Origin: Euryarchaeota archaeon UBA28 | Lineage (GTDB): Archaea; Thermoplasmatota; Poseidoniia; Poseidoniales; Thalassarchaeaceae | Assembly: GCA_002501605.1 (NCBI GenBank) | Contig: DANW01000034.1 | Coordinates: forward strand, 1 to 6,232 | Length of the DNA: 6,232 bases | Direction of reading: 5' to 3' | Shown: positions 5,964 to 6,232 of the stretch, in pieces | Layout of the letters: each line of letters opens with the position of its first letter | Position numbering within the stretch: position 1 is the stretch's first letter | The notes under the pieces: model-generated | Told to the model about the DNA's origin: nothing | Seen by the model: the letters and a program-made list of their open reading frames with translations, nothing else | Databases searched by the model: none | Made by a program: the position numbers and the translations under genes

Positions 5964-5985
5964 GGGCAGTAGGTCGGCCGGGCCC

Positions 5986-6093
5986 ATGAAGAGGGGTTCC
6001 CGCGCTTGGAAGAAGCGAGGGCAGCAGCGCTGGAAGTGGCGTAAGAAGAAGCTCAGAAGGAGAAAGGCTGCTAGAAAAAGGGCCAAGCAGTAG
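5986..6093 (+). CDS. rpl41e: Ribosomal protein eL41 with short N-terminal extension
   Basis: The 35-residue product is mostly Arg and Lys. Its second half, beginning WKWRKKKLRRRKAARKRA, matches the eL41 pattern of a single basic helix starting with a WRKK-type motif. Eukaryotic eL41 is 25 residues; here about 10 extra residues (MKRGSRAWKKRGQQR) precede the core. In known ribosomes eL41 is a bridge peptide between the two subunits, buried in rRNA. The ATG has a TATA-like box 26 nt upstream and no Shine-Dalgarno, fitting a leaderless mRNA. No other in-frame ATG would give the core alone. Genes this short are easily missed by annotation tools. The alternative is a chance basic ORF, which the WKWRKKK core and promoter spacing argue against. 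Confidence 0.75.
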   Translation: MKRGSRAWKKRGQQRWKWRKKKLRRRKAARKRAKQ

Positions 6094-6185
6094 TCCATTC
6101 GCAGATTTCACTGAGTTGTGCCTCCGGCAAACAAACTCACTCCAATACCATCCTGCCATATTGGCTCTTCGCTTCCGAATTGAAT

Positions 6186-6232
6186 ATGTATTACTTCTCC
6201 GATCAGTTACAGAAACTCCTTAGAGGAGGGAG
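6186..6232 (+). CDS. Possible start of an unidentified gene (cut by window edge)
   Basis: An ATG at 6186 opens a frame, MYYFSDQLQKLLRGG, that runs off the window. A TATA-like CATATTGG at 6157-6164 lies about 26 nt upstream, the same spacing as for eL41. Only 15 full codons are visible, so the call is tentative. On the minus strand all three frames have a stop within the last ~30 bases. No other feature is seen in 6094-6185. Confidence 0.25.
   Translation, partial: MYYFSDQLQKLLRGG

Noticed and set aside
5956..6159. Minus-strand frames opposite eL41
   Set aside because: They mirror the Arg/Lys-rich eL41 codons and the tRNA region, and have no motif.

Overview
The window most likely comes from a planktonic euryarchaeon. 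A Marine Group II/III (Poseidoniales-like) genome is my best guess, by inference only. The archaeal signs are a 35-residue protein matching ribosomal protein eL41, a small protein with a TFB/TFIIB-type zinc ribbon, and TATA-like boxes placed 26-28 nt before start codons, as expected for leaderless transcripts. Two tRNA genes with encoded CCA ends and tightly packed intron-free genes also fit. I see no insertion sequence, integrase, CRISPR array or rRNA.

Left part (1-2642). A secreted or surface-anchored protein of unknown function lies on the minus strand and runs off the left edge. It is readable as 315 uninterrupted codons. Just upstream on the same strand is a DUF92 membrane protein, the family of plant phytyl-phosphate kinase VTE6. 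A divergent CPBP/CAAX-type intramembrane protease follows on the plus strand. The shared upstream region between the last two carries a perfect 9-bp inverted repeat whose right arm touches a TATA-like element.

Middle (2643-5155). A 63-residue TFB-like zinc-ribbon protein on the minus strand is divergent from an FAD-dependent D-amino-acid oxidase. The oxidase is convergent with, and overlaps by 20 bp, a type II glutamine synthetase. One enzyme would release ammonium from D-amino acids and the other would fix ammonium into glutamine. The AT-rich region upstream of the synthetase has a leaderless-type TATA box and a long imperfect inverted repeat, 12 of 13 positions matching, that looks like a regulatory site.

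Right part (5156-6232). A tRNA-Ala(GGC) on the minus strand is followed on the plus strand by a SprT-like zinc metallopeptidase, a tRNA-Arg(UCU) and the tiny eL41 gene. The last ~140 bases hold only a possible start of another gene, which I cannot identify.

Overall this is mostly ordinary archaeal core and accessory content. I did not find a clear new multi-gene system. The points most worth a second look are the eukaryote-type enzyme pair (D-amino-acid oxidase and GSII) arranged tail to tail, the two dyads upstream of GSII and between DUF92 and CPBP, and the two very small proteins.
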